A DNA stretch of 64,000 bases from Mariprofundus sp. (GTDB taxonomy: Bacteria > Pseudomonadota > Zetaproteobacteria > Mariprofundales > Mariprofundaceae): positions 1 to 64,000 of the forward strand of contig JAJFLH010000018.1 of assembly GCA_021772775.1 (NCBI GenBank). Reading direction: 5' to 3'. Of this stretch, positions 36,081 to 44,653 are shown one piece after another. The notes under the pieces are model-generated. The model did no database searches, was not told the origin of the DNA, and saw only the letters and a list, made by a program, of their open reading frames with translations. Numbering within the stretch: position 1 is the stretch's first letter; every line of letters starts with the position of its first letter. A program made the position numbers and the translations under genes.

Positions 36081-37423
36081 TTCGCAACCTCCAGAGCAAC
36101 CAGATAATCATTAATATCAGCCTCTTCAATCATCTCGGTGGTAGTAACAAGCAAATGTCTATTTTCAGCACTGCTATCAAGCTGTTCCAACGGGATACCG
36201 GCAAAGATGTCATTAGCTTGAGCAGCGCCAAGAAAACGCTGCCGAGCAACATGATCGTCAAAGCTCAAAATGGTTTCATTGTAGTGTGCACCATCAATTG
36301 CCGTCACATGGGCTGGTAATTGTGAGACCAGTGATTGCAGTGCCACAGCTGAATGGCGCGCTACAGTCGCAAGACCTGCATCACCCATCAAGGTCATATA
36401 CGTTGCAGCTGCAGTACACATCAGTCCTTGATTGGTACAGATGTTTGAAGTCGCCTTCTCACGCCTGATATGCTGTTCACGAGTGGAGAGCGTTAACACA
36501 AAACCACGTTTTCCATCAGCATCCTTAGTCAGACCGCAAACGCGCCCAGGCATCTGACGCAGATATTTCTGTTTGCAGGTAAATAGGCCGAGATGCGGGC
36601 CACCAAAGGCCATCGGGATACCCAGCGATTGACCCGAGCCGACTGCAATATCTGCCCCCATCGCACCAGGTGATTCAATCAAAGCAAATGCACTCACATC
36701 AGAAAAAGCCACCACCATGAGACATCTATTGGCATCACAAGCTTCACGCAGTGGTGCTAGATCGTAGACCGAACCGTAGAAATCAGGGTACTGCACAATC
36801 ACACAGGCAGTTTGCCCATCAATGGCATCAATCACTCGATCCAGATCAGTACCGAAACAGCCCATATCCACTTCTACACATTCACCATCAAGGCGAGAGA
36901 GATAATTGGTGGTAACACTGCGATAACGTGGATTAACAGAACCGGCTATCACCACCCGTTTTTTACGACTGACACGGCGTGCCATCAGTGCTGCTTCTGC
37001 GGTTGCGGTACCAGCTTCATACATCGAAGCATTGGACACATCCATACCGGTCAGACGCGAAATCATGGTCTGAAATTCAAACAGCGCTTGCAGTGTACCC
37101 TGAGAGATTTCAGGCTGGTATGGAGTATAAGCAGTCAGGAACTCACCACGTGAGACCACATAATCAACTACAGCTGGCACAAAATGGTTGTAGGTGCCGC
37201 CACCCAGAAAATAGCGTGTATTAGTTGCATTACGGTTCTTTTCAGAGGCCTTGGTGAATTTGCGCACAATACCGGCTTCCGACAAAGCCTCAGCCATGTC
37301 CAGCTGACCTCTCTGAAGGTGAAATTCATCGGGGATGTCGGCAAATAGCGCGTCAATGTGAGATAGACCCATCGTTTCCAGCATGGCTGTTCGATCACTA
37401 TCTGTATGGGGAAGAAACCGCAT
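36077..37423 (-). CDS. gcvPA: Glycine dehydrogenase (decarboxylating) subunit 1
   Basis: 448 residues, the N-terminal half of the split P-protein. MRFLPHTDSDRTAMLETMG at the start, YNHFVPAVVDYVVSRGEFLTAYTPYQPEISQGTLQALFEFQT, YEAGTATAEAALMA, and STREQHIRREKATSNICTNQ are all family signatures. Split GcvP is found in many Gram-positives, Thermus and a subset of proteobacteria, while E. coli has a single 950-residue chain. Separated from gcvH upstream by a palindromic repeat element, so the operon is physically interrupted; gcvPB overlaps its end. Confidence 0.96.
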   Translation of the reverse strand: MRFLPHTDSDRTAMLETMGLSHIDALFADIPDEFHLQRGQLDMAEALSEAGIVRKFTKASEKNRNATNTRYFLGGGTYNHFVPAVVDYVVSRGEFLTAYTPYQPEISQGTLQALFEFQTMISRLTGMDVSNASMYEAGTATAEAALMARRVSRKKRVVIAGSVNPRYRSVTTNYLSRLDGECVEVDMGCFGTDLDRVIDAIDGQTACVIVQYPDFYGSVYDLAPLREACDANRCLMVVAFSDVSAFALIESPGAMGADIAVGSGQSLGIPMAFGGPHLGLFTCKQKYLRQMPGRVCGLTKDADGKRGFVLTLSTREQHIRREKATSNICTNQGLMCTAAATYMTLMGDAGLATVARHSAVALQSLVSQLPAHVTAIDGAHYNETILSFDDHVARQRFLGAAQANDIFAGIPLEQLDSSAENRHLLVTTTEMIEEADINDYLVALEVAK

Positions 37424-37448
37424 GGTTATGTCCTCTGCAATATTTTTA

Positions 37449-37599
37449 CCGCAAAGGACGCAGAGTTACGCAGAGTAAATCAAAATCTTTATAGAGCATT
37501 CAAGAATGGGATTATCACTTTTCTGTTTGAGCATGCCTAAGGCGGCTTTCTTGTCTCTTTTTATGATTTTACTTTGCGTAACCCTGCGTCCTCTGCGGT
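37449..37599. repeat. Palindromic intergenic element 3 (151 bp) inside the gcv operon
   Basis: The left arm begins ACCGCAAAGGACGCAGAG; the reverse complement of the right arm begins ACCGCAGAGGACGCAGGG. The arms match over about 38 bases with few differences. Its left arm closely matches that of element 2 (13847-13962). It separates gcvH from gcvPA, where the RNA hairpin could act as a processing or differential-stability site. There is no coding sequence and no transposase. Confidence 0.75.
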
Positions 37600-37606
37600 A
37601 TAAGGT

Positions 37607-37987
37607 TTACTCTTCTAAAAATGTGTTGTACTCATCGTCTGTCATCAACTCAACAGTGGCATCACCGCTGATTTTCACTTTGGCAATCCAGCCGCCGCCA
37701 AAGGCATCGGTATTGACCTTTTCAGGCTCGCCTTCAAGCTCTTCATTCACTTCAACCACTGCGCCAGCCACAGGTGAATAGACATCGGAAACAGCTTTAA
37801 CCGATTCGACCACGGCATAGGCTTCACCAGCTTCAAGTTCACGATCAATGTCAGGCAGTTCAACAAACACGATATCACCCAAAGCTTCCTGGGCATGATC
37901 GGTAATACCAAAGGTAGCGATATCACCATCGATTCTCACCCATTCGTGATCTTTGGTATATTTTAAATTAGCAGGAATCGTCATCAT
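37607..37987 (-). CDS. gcvH: Glycine cleavage system H protein
   Basis: 126 residues, standard length. Lipoyl carrier that shuttles the aminomethyl intermediate between P, T and L proteins. The lipoylated Lys is in VVESVKAVSDVYSPV, and the biotinyl/lipoyl fold is recognisable from YTKDHEWVR to the acidic C-terminus. Start at the ATG after GAGGGG; a second Met precedes IPANLKYTKDHEW. The gap to gcvT upstream is 19 bp, so the two are co-transcribed. The L protein (dihydrolipoyl dehydrogenase) is not in this window. Confidence 0.97.
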   Translation of the reverse strand: MMTIPANLKYTKDHEWVRIDGDIATFGITDHAQEALGDIVFVELPDIDRELEAGEAYAVVESVKAVSDVYSPVAGAVVEVNEELEGEPEKVNTDAFGGGWIAKVKISGDATVELMTDDEYNTFLEE

Positions 37988-38006
37988 CCCCTCCTCTTCA
38001 GGCTTA

Positions 38007-39110
38007 TTATCTTCTTACGTTACTGCGCACAAATGGTAGTTTGCTACGTTCCGCTGCAACCTGTTTACCGCGAATCTCTACACTCAGCTCACCGGATTCT
38101 GCATGTTCAGGTTTCACATAAGCCAGCGCAACACCACCGGCCATAGGACTATGCATTCCAGAGGTAATTTCACCACTAAGCGCACCATCCACACTGACTG
38201 GATAATGTTCACGCGGAATACCACGCCCAACCAGCTTAATCGCAATCAGACGCTGCCTGGGGCCAGCTGATTTACGTGCTTCAACTGCTACTTTACCAAT
38301 AAAATCACCTTTATCCAGCTTGGTGATCCACATTAATTTGGCTTCAACAGGCGTTACAGCATCAGATATTTCATGGCCATAAAGCGCATAACCCATCTCA
38401 GTGCGCAACATATCGCGCGCCGCTAAACCAATCGGAACAGCACCATTTTGAAGTAGATCATCCCAGACATCCACAGCAATAGCATTGGGAATATAGATCT
38501 CGAAACCATCTTCACCGGTGTAACCGGTACGTGAAACAATGCCATCGACACCGTTCACTTTGATCTGAGCAAATTTATAATAGCCGATAGATTCAAGATC
38601 CCTATCCAAAAGCGGTTGCAGTGCCGCTTGTGCAGCAGCGCCCTGCAAGGCCAGCAGCGTGGTATCATCGGATTCATCTACCACAGAGACATCAAAGCTC
38701 GCCGCCTGAGTTTGCAAATGCGCCACATCCTTGTGTCGGTTCGCTGCATTGATACACAGATAATATTCGTTATCTAAGATTTTGTAGGTGGTAATATCGT
38801 CGATAAATGTACCTGACTCATTCAGTAGCGCTGAATACTGCACCTGGCCATCAACCAATTTCGAGACATCATTGGTCGTCAGATACTGCAAATACGCCAG
38901 GGCATCGTTGCCACTCACGCGTACCTGCCCCATATGGGTAATATCAAAAATACCAGCCTCACCATTACGAACAGCGGTGTACTCTTTCAAAGCGCCAAGC
39001 CTGTATTGCACCGGCATCTCAAATCCCGCAAACGGTACCATCTTACCACCCAGTGCAACGTGAGCATCAAACAAGGGCGTTCTTGCCAGATCTATTTCCA
39101 CATCAGGCAT
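38007..39110 (-). CDS. gcvT: Aminomethyltransferase (glycine cleavage T protein)
   Basis: 367 residues. Transfers the aminomethyl carbon from GcvH to tetrahydrofolate, releasing ammonia and giving methylene-THF. Signatures: TPLFDAHVALGGKMVPFAGFEMPVQY, the catalytic Asp region GIFDITHMGQVRVSG, SRTGYTGEDGFEIY, and LRTEMGYALYGHEI. The C-terminal beta barrel ends with EIRGKQVAAERSKLPFV. Its start directly abuts the folD stop, linking one-carbon production to its next step. No space exists for a glycine riboswitch before it, unlike many bacteria in which gcvT leads the operon. Confidence 0.97.
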   Translation of the reverse strand: MPDVEIDLARTPLFDAHVALGGKMVPFAGFEMPVQYRLGALKEYTAVRNGEAGIFDITHMGQVRVSGNDALAYLQYLTTNDVSKLVDGQVQYSALLNESGTFIDDITTYKILDNEYYLCINAANRHKDVAHLQTQAASFDVSVVDESDDTTLLALQGAAAQAALQPLLDRDLESIGYYKFAQIKVNGVDGIVSRTGYTGEDGFEIYIPNAIAVDVWDDLLQNGAVPIGLAARDMLRTEMGYALYGHEISDAVTPVEAKLMWITKLDKGDFIGKVAVEARKSAGPRQRLIAIKLVGRGIPREHYPVSVDGALSGEITSGMHSPMAGGVALAYVKPEHAESGELSVEIRGKQVAAERSKLPFVRSNVRR

Positions 39111-39980
39111 CTACTCTTCTCCCAAATGCGTTTTAAATGCCTGTACGGTATTGGCCAGCAACATCGTGATCGTCATCGGCCCAACACCACCCGGCACCGG
39201 TGTAATCCATGCCGCGTTCTGACTGGCCTCTTCAAATGCCACATCGCCAGTCAGCGAACCATCTTCCAGACGATGAATGCCAACATCAATAATAATCGCG
39301 CCGGGTTTAATCCATTCACCTTTTATCAAACCCTGTTTACCTGCCGCAGCGACAACTATATCGGCGCGCTCAACATGAGACTGCAGCCCGCGTGAAAATT
39401 TATGTGTCACTGTCACCGTGGCTCCAGCCAATAACAACTCAAGCGCCATAGGGCGGCCAACAATATTCGATGCGCCAACAATCACGCACTCCATGCCATG
39501 CAGATCAACACCGGTCTCTTCGATCAACTTCATACAGCCATAAGGGGTGCAAGAACGTAAAGCAGGCTGGCGCGCAGCCAAACGGCCGAGATTATACGGG
39601 TGGAAACCATCCACATCCTTACCCGGATCAATCGCTTCAATAATGGTCTCTGAATTGATGTGAGCAGGCACTGGTAATTGCACCAAAATACCATCTATTT
39701 TCGGGTCTTGATTCAGTTCAGTAATCAAACCAAGCAGATGCTGCTGTGTCGTATTGGCAGGAAGTTCGTGAGAATAGGAAGCAATTCCGGCCTTTTCACA
39801 ACCTGTTTTTTTTGCTTTCACATAAACCTGTGAAGCAGGGTCTGCACCAACCAAAATAACCGCCAAACCCGGTTTTCGGCCATGTTTTTGAGACAGCTGC
39901 TCTGCTTCAAGACCAATGTCCTGTCGCATACGCGCTGCCAGTGCTTTACCATCTAATATCTGTGCTGTTGAAGTAGTCAT
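39111..39980 (-). CDS. folD: Methylenetetrahydrofolate dehydrogenase / cyclohydrolase
   Basis: 289 residues with the chosen start. Interconverts methylene-THF, methenyl-THF and formyl-THF using NADP. The catalytic Lys is in [14 protein letters not shown]; other motifs are [44 protein letters not shown] (dinucleotide binding) and [19 protein letters not shown]. Several upstream in-frame starts are open (ATG 39992; TTG 40019); none has a convincing ribosome binding site, and 39980 begins nearest the conserved [11 protein letters not shown]. It is the first gene of the folD-gcvT-gcvH-gcvPA-gcvPB cluster and diverges from the ROK kinase gene. Confidence 0.94.
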   Translation of the reverse strand: MTTSTAQILDGKALAARMRQDIGLEAEQLSQKHGRKPGLAVILVGADPASQVYVKAKKTGCEKAGIASYSHELPANTTQQHLLGLITELNQDPKIDGILVQLPVPAHINSETIIEAIDPGKDVDGFHPYNLGRLAARQPALRSCTPYGCMKLIEETGVDLHGMECVIVGASNIVGRPMALELLLAGATVTVTHKFSRGLQSHVERADIVVAAAGKQGLIKGEWIKPGAIIIDVGIHRLEDGSLTGDVAFEEASQNAAWITPVPGGVGPMTITMLLANTVQAFKTHLGEE

Positions 39981-40042
39981 AATGCTGCGCATTGTTGCAG
40001 TATCGGCCGGTTCAGACAATGATAAGCTGCATGGTCACCCAT

Positions 40043-40954
40043 ATGAAAAATGATATACGAATCGGTATCGATCTTGGCGGTACGAAAACTGAATTAATCG
40101 CGCTCGATCATGATGACATAGAACTCATGCGTATTCGCAAAGCGACACCGGCTGGCGCCTATCGTGCCACTGTTGAGCTACTTGCAGATATGGTGTTGCA
40201 AGCGGAAGCTGAACTGAATGCTGTTGCCAGTGTTGGAATCGGCACACCAGGCGCTGCTTCGCTCAAAACAGGGCGCATGAAAAATTGTAATTCGACATGT
40301 TTGAACGGCCAAACACTAAAACAGGATGCTGAGATGCTGTTGCAACGTGAAATTCGCTTAAGCAATGATGCCAACTGCTTTACCCTCTCCGAAGCGATGA
40401 GTGGTGCAGCACAAGGTGCCCAAGTTGCATTCGGTGTAATTTTAGGCACCGGAGTAGGCGGAGGGCTTGTTGTAAACGGTCATCTTGTCGATGGCGCCAA
40501 CCACATTGCAGGTGAGTGGGGGCATAACCCATTGCCAGCTCTCTCAAACAACGATCTACCTGGGCCGGCTTGTTATTGCGGCAGGAACGGCTGCATTGAA
40601 ACATGGCTTTCTGGCCCTGCTATGAGTACAAGCCATCATCTCAACTCAGGCAATAGACTCAGTGCCAAGGCTATTGTTGCTGCCGCTGAGTCAGGTGATA
40701 CAGATTGCATACGAACACTGGGTGAGTATTACCAGCATCTGGCCCGTGCACTTGCGACAGTAATCAACATGATTGATCCAGATGTAATCGTGCTGGGTGG
40801 CGGTTTATCAAACATCACAACATTATACGAGCGCGTTCCAACCTTATGGCAACAATACGTATTCTCTGATGAGGTACGCACCAGGCTTGTGCCACCACAA
40901 CATGGTGACTCATCCGGTGTCTATGGCGCAGCCTGGTTATGGGGGAAACAATGA
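40043..40954 (+). CDS. ROK-family sugar kinase (fructokinase/Mak-like)
   Basis: 303 residues. The ATP-binding IGIDLGGTKTELIAL is at the N-terminus. GIGTPG, NSTCLNGQ and NDANCFTLSEA provide the sugar-binding site and catalytic Asp. GEWGHNPLP and the zinc motif CYCGRNGCIETWLSGPA are typical of ROK kinases close to E. coli Mak and NagK. It probably phosphorylates fructose, glucose or N-acetylglucosamine at C6; exact substrate is undetermined. The ATG at 40043 precedes KNDIRIGIDLGGT; the ORF extends further upstream without a better start. The stop overlaps the next gene (ATGA). Confidence 0.9.
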   Translation: MKNDIRIGIDLGGTKTELIALDHDDIELMRIRKATPAGAYRATVELLADMVLQAEAELNAVASVGIGTPGAASLKTGRMKNCNSTCLNGQTLKQDAEMLLQREIRLSNDANCFTLSEAMSGAAQGAQVAFGVILGTGVGGGLVVNGHLVDGANHIAGEWGHNPLPALSNNDLPGPACYCGRNGCIETWLSGPAMSTSHHLNSGNRLSAKAIVAAAESGDTDCIRTLGEYYQHLARALATVINMIDPDVIVLGGGLSNITTLYERVPTLWQQYVFSDEVRTRLVPPQHGDSSGVYGAAWLWGKQ

Positions 40955-41307
40955 AAGTTGTACATATTGCACTACTGGTTAGTGACCTGAAGCAGGCCTC
41001 TCAGTTTTACGAAAAGATATTGGGTCTACAGCGCATTGAACGGCCTCAGCTGGCTTTTGATGGTATCTGGTATGGCCTTGAACATGGCCAGGAAATTCAT
41101 TTGATGTTGCTGGATAATCCCTATCAGAATTGTGACAAACCCAGCCATGGAGGGCGCGATAATCATGTTGCCATGCAAACAGATCAACTCAATAAAATTA
41201 TAAACCAGCTCGAAAACAGTCAGGTTCCCTATACCATGAGCAAATCGGGTCGAGCCGCTATTTTTTTTCGTGATCCCGACGGCAATACCATCGAATTAAT
41301 GGGATGA
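40951..41307 (+). CDS. VOC-family (glyoxalase/bleomycin-resistance-like) protein
   Basis: 118 residues, one vicinal-oxygen-chelate domain made of two beta-alpha-beta-beta-beta units: VVHIALLVSDLKQASQFYEKILGLQ and DNHVAMQTDQLNKIINQLE...AAIFFRDPDGNTIELMG. Metal ligands are likely His in HIALLV, His in DNHVAM and Glu in NTIELMG. Proteins of this size and type include lactoylglutathione lyases, dioxygenases and antibiotic-binding proteins; function cannot be chosen. It overlaps the ROK kinase stop by four bases, so the two are co-translated. Confidence 0.88.
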   Translation: MKVVHIALLVSDLKQASQFYEKILGLQRIERPQLAFDGIWYGLEHGQEIHLMLLDNPYQNCDKPSHGGRDNHVAMQTDQLNKIINQLENSQVPYTMSKSGRAAIFFRDPDGNTIELMG

Positions 41308-41384
41308 TTTGTCACCGGCAAAAAAACGCCTAATCCATCTCTTTTGTGCCATAACACTACAGCCAGTATGGATGCGCTTACAAA

Positions 41385-41405
41385 GTAGTCATCGAATGAC
41401 TATAC
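41385..41405. promoter_or_regulatory. Short perfect palindrome upstream of the hybrid kinase at 41455
   Basis: TAGTCAT (41386-41392) and ATGACTA (41396-41402) are perfect inverted repeats with a 3-base centre, 53 bp before the kinase start. The size and symmetry suit an operator, but a hairpin in the leader RNA is equally possible. Confidence 0.3.
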
Positions 41406-41454
41406 TACCATTAGCTAGGAAGGTTATTTAAAGCTCTGAGGTAACACTACTACC

Positions 41455-43527
41455 ATGAGACAAACTATTCTTCACATGAATCCGTTACAGCTCTCCCTGC
41501 TGGTTGCCATTCCCTTTGTACTCATGTTTAGCCTGATTAATTTTAGTCAGGGGTTTAATGGTTTAGCTCAGATCGAATTGCTTATGGTAGCTTCTCTTGC
41601 GGGATTATATGGCTGGGTACGCAAAATAGACGCTCCTTTTTGGCAGCAAAACCTCTTCATACTTCACCCTGTCCTACTGTTTTCCCTGTTGTTTTTACAA
41701 GGTGGCTTTAGCGATATCGGTTTTATCTGGAGTTTTGGCTTCCCATTTATCGCCTGCTTGAGTGCCGGTTCACGTACTGGCCTCATCTGGACTGTCATCT
41801 ATGCAGTGATCATTGCCAGCTTAAGTACCATGGTAGACGAAATCATCTGGCAAAAAATGGCATATATTGGCTTGGCTTATATCGCCTTCAGCCTCATCGC
41901 CGCCTATACCATCACCTGGCGCGAGCAACGCGAGGAGAATCATCAGCACCGCATATTTGATACCGCCAGTCGCCTGAAACATGAAGAGCATATTCTGGTC
42001 GACAACAAAAGAAGCCACCGCACATTGCTCGATACCTTGCCTTATGCTTTGGGCATACACCGCAACGGAAAATGGATTTATTGTAACCCTGCCGCAGCAC
42101 TTCTCATGGGGGCATCCGGAGTAGAAGAGGTTATTGGCACACCTTTTTATGACTCTATTCCAGCCAATGATGCGGAAAAAGTGCAGGCCCACATTGAAAG
42201 TGTATGTAAAAGCACTCTCCCGACACCAGTTGTACATGAGTCTCTACTGCGCAGAGACGGTGAACCTATTGATACCAAGATGCTATCCACCCCAGTGCTT
42301 TATGACGGTGAACCAGCCTTTATATTTACTGAAATATCACACGAACATACAACAGATCATCAGCCTCACGCAGTACGCTTGGAGCACGCACAACGACTTG
42401 AGTCGCTTGGTGTTCTGGCCGGTGGCATTGCACACGACTTCAATAACCTTTTGGCAGCAATCTCCGGCAATGCGGAGTTAGCCCGTGGTTCTCTAGAAGA
42501 AAAAACGCCTGCGATTGGGCATATCGATAATATTGTCGATGCCTGTGACCATGCGGCGGAATTGTGCAAACAGATGCTCGCATATGCTGGTAAAGGCAGT
42601 TATGAATTGGAAGTTCTCGATTTAAACGATATGGTAAAATCGACAGGAAAACTGATTCGCGCCTCCGTAAGTAGTCATATTTCACTAAAGATCAAATTGG
42701 CTAAAAGCTTGCCTGGCATAGAAGGCGACATGGCCCAGGTACAGCAGCTCATTCTGAATTTCATCGTTAACTCTGCCGATGCTATTGGTTCCAAGCCCGG
42801 TGAAATCAAAGTATCTACCGGGGCCCGCCACATGGATCGCCAGACACTGGATAAACTATACAATGGAACAGACTTGGATGCTGGGCAATATGTGATCGTT
42901 GAGGTCAGCGATACGGGCTGCGGTATGAGTCTCGACATGACCGCCAAGATTTTCGATCCCTTCTTTACCACAAAAGAAACAGGCAGTGGACTCGGCCTTT
43001 CGGCAGTGCTTGGCATTGTACGCGGTCATAAAGGTGCAATTCAAGTCTACAGTTCGCTTGGTAAAGGCACTGCCTTTCGTGTTTTTCTGCCATCGACTGA
43101 ACAGGAATTTAAAGAAACGATGATCAGTACGGTTGAAGTCGAAGCATGGCAGGGGGATGGAAAGATACTGATTGTCGATGATGATATGCGTGTGCGGCAT
43201 GTCGCCAGCTCTTTCATTGAAAGTCTTCATTTTGATGTCATGACAGCTGAAGATGGCAAAGAGGGGCTAGAACTGTTCAGTAAACACCATGCCAACCTCG
43301 CCGCCGTTTTATTGGATATGACCATGCCCGTATTAGGGGGGGTTGAAGCCATGGCTGGCATGCGCGATATTGATAGCAGCGTTCCAATTGTGCTTGTATC
43401 CGGCTATTCAGAAGTTGAAGCGGGCGCTTTGATTGCCGGAGACCGACCCAATGCTTTTTTACAGAAACCATTCAAAGCCAAAGATTTGAAAACCATGCTC
43501 TATGAAGTCATGCACCCCCAAGCTTAG
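41455..43527 (+). CDS. Hybrid histidine kinase with multi-pass membrane sensor
   Basis: 690 residues. The first ~165 hold about six membrane helices with short loops, resembling a 7TM/MASE-type membrane sensor. One PAS domain follows (about 195-300). The H-box [15 protein letters not shown] has His 327. The ATPase domain has FIVNSADAI in the N-box, DTGCGM and GSGLGLSAVLGIV. The receiver has Asp 248-250, phospho-Asp 621 (LLDMTMP) and Lys 671. Its core is closer to the kinase at 50303 (shared [25 protein letters not shown] and DTGCGM) than to those at 17894 and 24107. No Hpt or DNA-binding domain is attached. Monogenic, 147 bp after the VOC gene. Confidence 0.92.
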   Translation: MRQTILHMNPLQLSLLVAIPFVLMFSLINFSQGFNGLAQIELLMVASLAGLYGWVRKIDAPFWQQNLFILHPVLLFSLLFLQGGFSDIGFIWSFGFPFIACLSAGSRTGLIWTVIYAVIIASLSTMVDEIIWQKMAYIGLAYIAFSLIAAYTITWREQREENHQHRIFDTASRLKHEEHILVDNKRSHRTLLDTLPYALGIHRNGKWIYCNPAAALLMGASGVEEVIGTPFYDSIPANDAEKVQAHIESVCKSTLPTPVVHESLLRRDGEPIDTKMLSTPVLYDGEPAFIFTEISHEHTTDHQPHAVRLEHAQRLESLGVLAGGIAHDFNNLLAAISGNAELARGSLEEKTPAIGHIDNIVDACDHAAELCKQMLAYAGKGSYELEVLDLNDMVKSTGKLIRASVSSHISLKIKLAKSLPGIEGDMAQVQQLILNFIVNSADAIGSKPGEIKVSTGARHMDRQTLDKLYNGTDLDAGQYVIVEVSDTGCGMSLDMTAKIFDPFFTTKETGSGLGLSAVLGIVRGHKGAIQVYSSLGKGTAFRVFLPSTEQEFKETMISTVEVEAWQGDGKILIVDDDMRVRHVASSFIESLHFDVMTAEDGKEGLELFSKHHANLAAVLLDMTMPVLGGVEAMAGMRDIDSSVPIVLVSGYSEVEAGALIAGDRPNAFLQKPFKAKDLKTMLYEVMHPQA

Positions 43528-43609
43528 AAATGCATAGCTACTACGCATATGAATATTGAAAGAGTTGAATAGGTTCCCATTACTAAAGTCAACGCTAGGC
43601 TGTGCAACC

Positions 43610-44653
43610 ATGCGAGTTAGTGATTTTGATTTTGATCTACCAGAACAGCTTATTGCCAAACAGCCGTTAGAGAAACGCGATGCTTCGCGCCTACTATGTA
43701 TGCCTGATGATCATCGGCCAAACAGCAGTTTCGTCGATACTCAAATTGCTGACCTAGCGCGTTTGGTACAACCCGGCGATATATGGGTACTCAATGACAC
43801 CAAAGTTATTCCAGCCCGATTAACCGGCACAAAAAGTAGCGGTGGCAAAGTCGAAGTACTGCTGTTGGAGCCAACGGATACAGCTCACACATGGATAGCC
43901 TGGGGCAAAAGCAACAAACCGCTGAAACCGGATACCATCATCACCTTTGCCGATGGTTTCAGGGCCAAAGTACTAAAGCGTGATGGCAAGAAGATTGAAG
44001 TACTGCTGTTGGCTGATGATGTTGGCAATGCCATTGAAACCTATGGTCATATGCCTCTGCCGCCCTATATCAATCGCCCTGATACCGAAGCAGATAAGGC
44101 CCGCTATCAAACCGTATTTGCACGCCACTCGGGAGCCGTTGCAGCACCCACTGCCGGCTTACATCTCACCGATGAGCTTATGAAAGCCATGCAGGAGGCT
44201 GGGGCTGAATTTGCCCATGTTACCCTGCATGTTGGCCCCGGCACCTTTCAACCGATACAGGTCGAACAGCTGGATGAACATATTATGCATGAAGAGGCTT
44301 ATATCGTGCCGGTGGAAACGGCCGAGCTAATCAACAGAGCCAAAGCTGATGGCAGACGTATCGTGGCCGTCGGCACTACCAGCCTAAGAACATTGGAAGC
44401 TGCCAGTCAAAACGGTGATCTGCAGGCTGGGGCAGGGCGCACTTCCATCTTCATTTATCCCGGTTACCATTTCCAAATGGTCGACGCTCTGCTCACTAAC
44501 TTTCATCTGCCCAAATCAACCTTAATCATGCTAGTTGCAGCCTTGGCAGGCCAGGAGGCTGTACTGGCAGCCTATGAACATGCCAAAACAGAAAATTACC
44601 GGTTCTATTCCTATGGAGATGCGATGTTTGTACCGCGCTTGAGTAGCTCATGA
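43610..44653 (+). CDS. queA: S-adenosylmethionine:tRNA ribosyltransferase-isomerase
   Basis: 347 residues. Adds the ribosyl part of SAM to 7-aminomethyl-deazaguanine in tRNA, making epoxyqueuosine. Signatures: FDFDLPEQLIAKQPLEKRDASRLL at the N-terminus, LNDTKVIPARLTGTK, PLPPYINRPD, HSGAVAAPTAGLHLT, and GTFQPIQVEQLDEHIMHEE. The ATG at 43610 (MRVSDFDF) is the family start, even though the frame is open upstream. It overlaps nadE by four bases. The gene implies that this organism makes queuosine; gluQ at 47394 makes the glutamylated form. Confidence 0.96.
   Translation: MRVSDFDFDLPEQLIAKQPLEKRDASRLLCMPDDHRPNSSFVDTQIADLARLVQPGDIWVLNDTKVIPARLTGTKSSGGKVEVLLLEPTDTAHTWIAWGKSNKPLKPDTIITFADGFRAKVLKRDGKKIEVLLLADDVGNAIETYGHMPLPPYINRPDTEADKARYQTVFARHSGAVAAPTAGLHLTDELMKAMQEAGAEFAHVTLHVGPGTFQPIQVEQLDEHIMHEEAYIVPVETAELINRAKADGRRIVAVGTTSLRTLEAASQNGDLQAGAGRTSIFIYPGYHFQMVDALLTNFHLPKSTLIMLVAALAGQEAVLAAYEHAKTENYRFYSYGDAMFVPRLSSS

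Noticed and set aside
39111-40043. Glycine riboswitch before the gcv genes
   Set aside because: Gaps within the cluster are 0-19 bp except for the repeat element, and the folD/ROK divergent gap is under 70 bp, too short for a tandem glycine aptamer.
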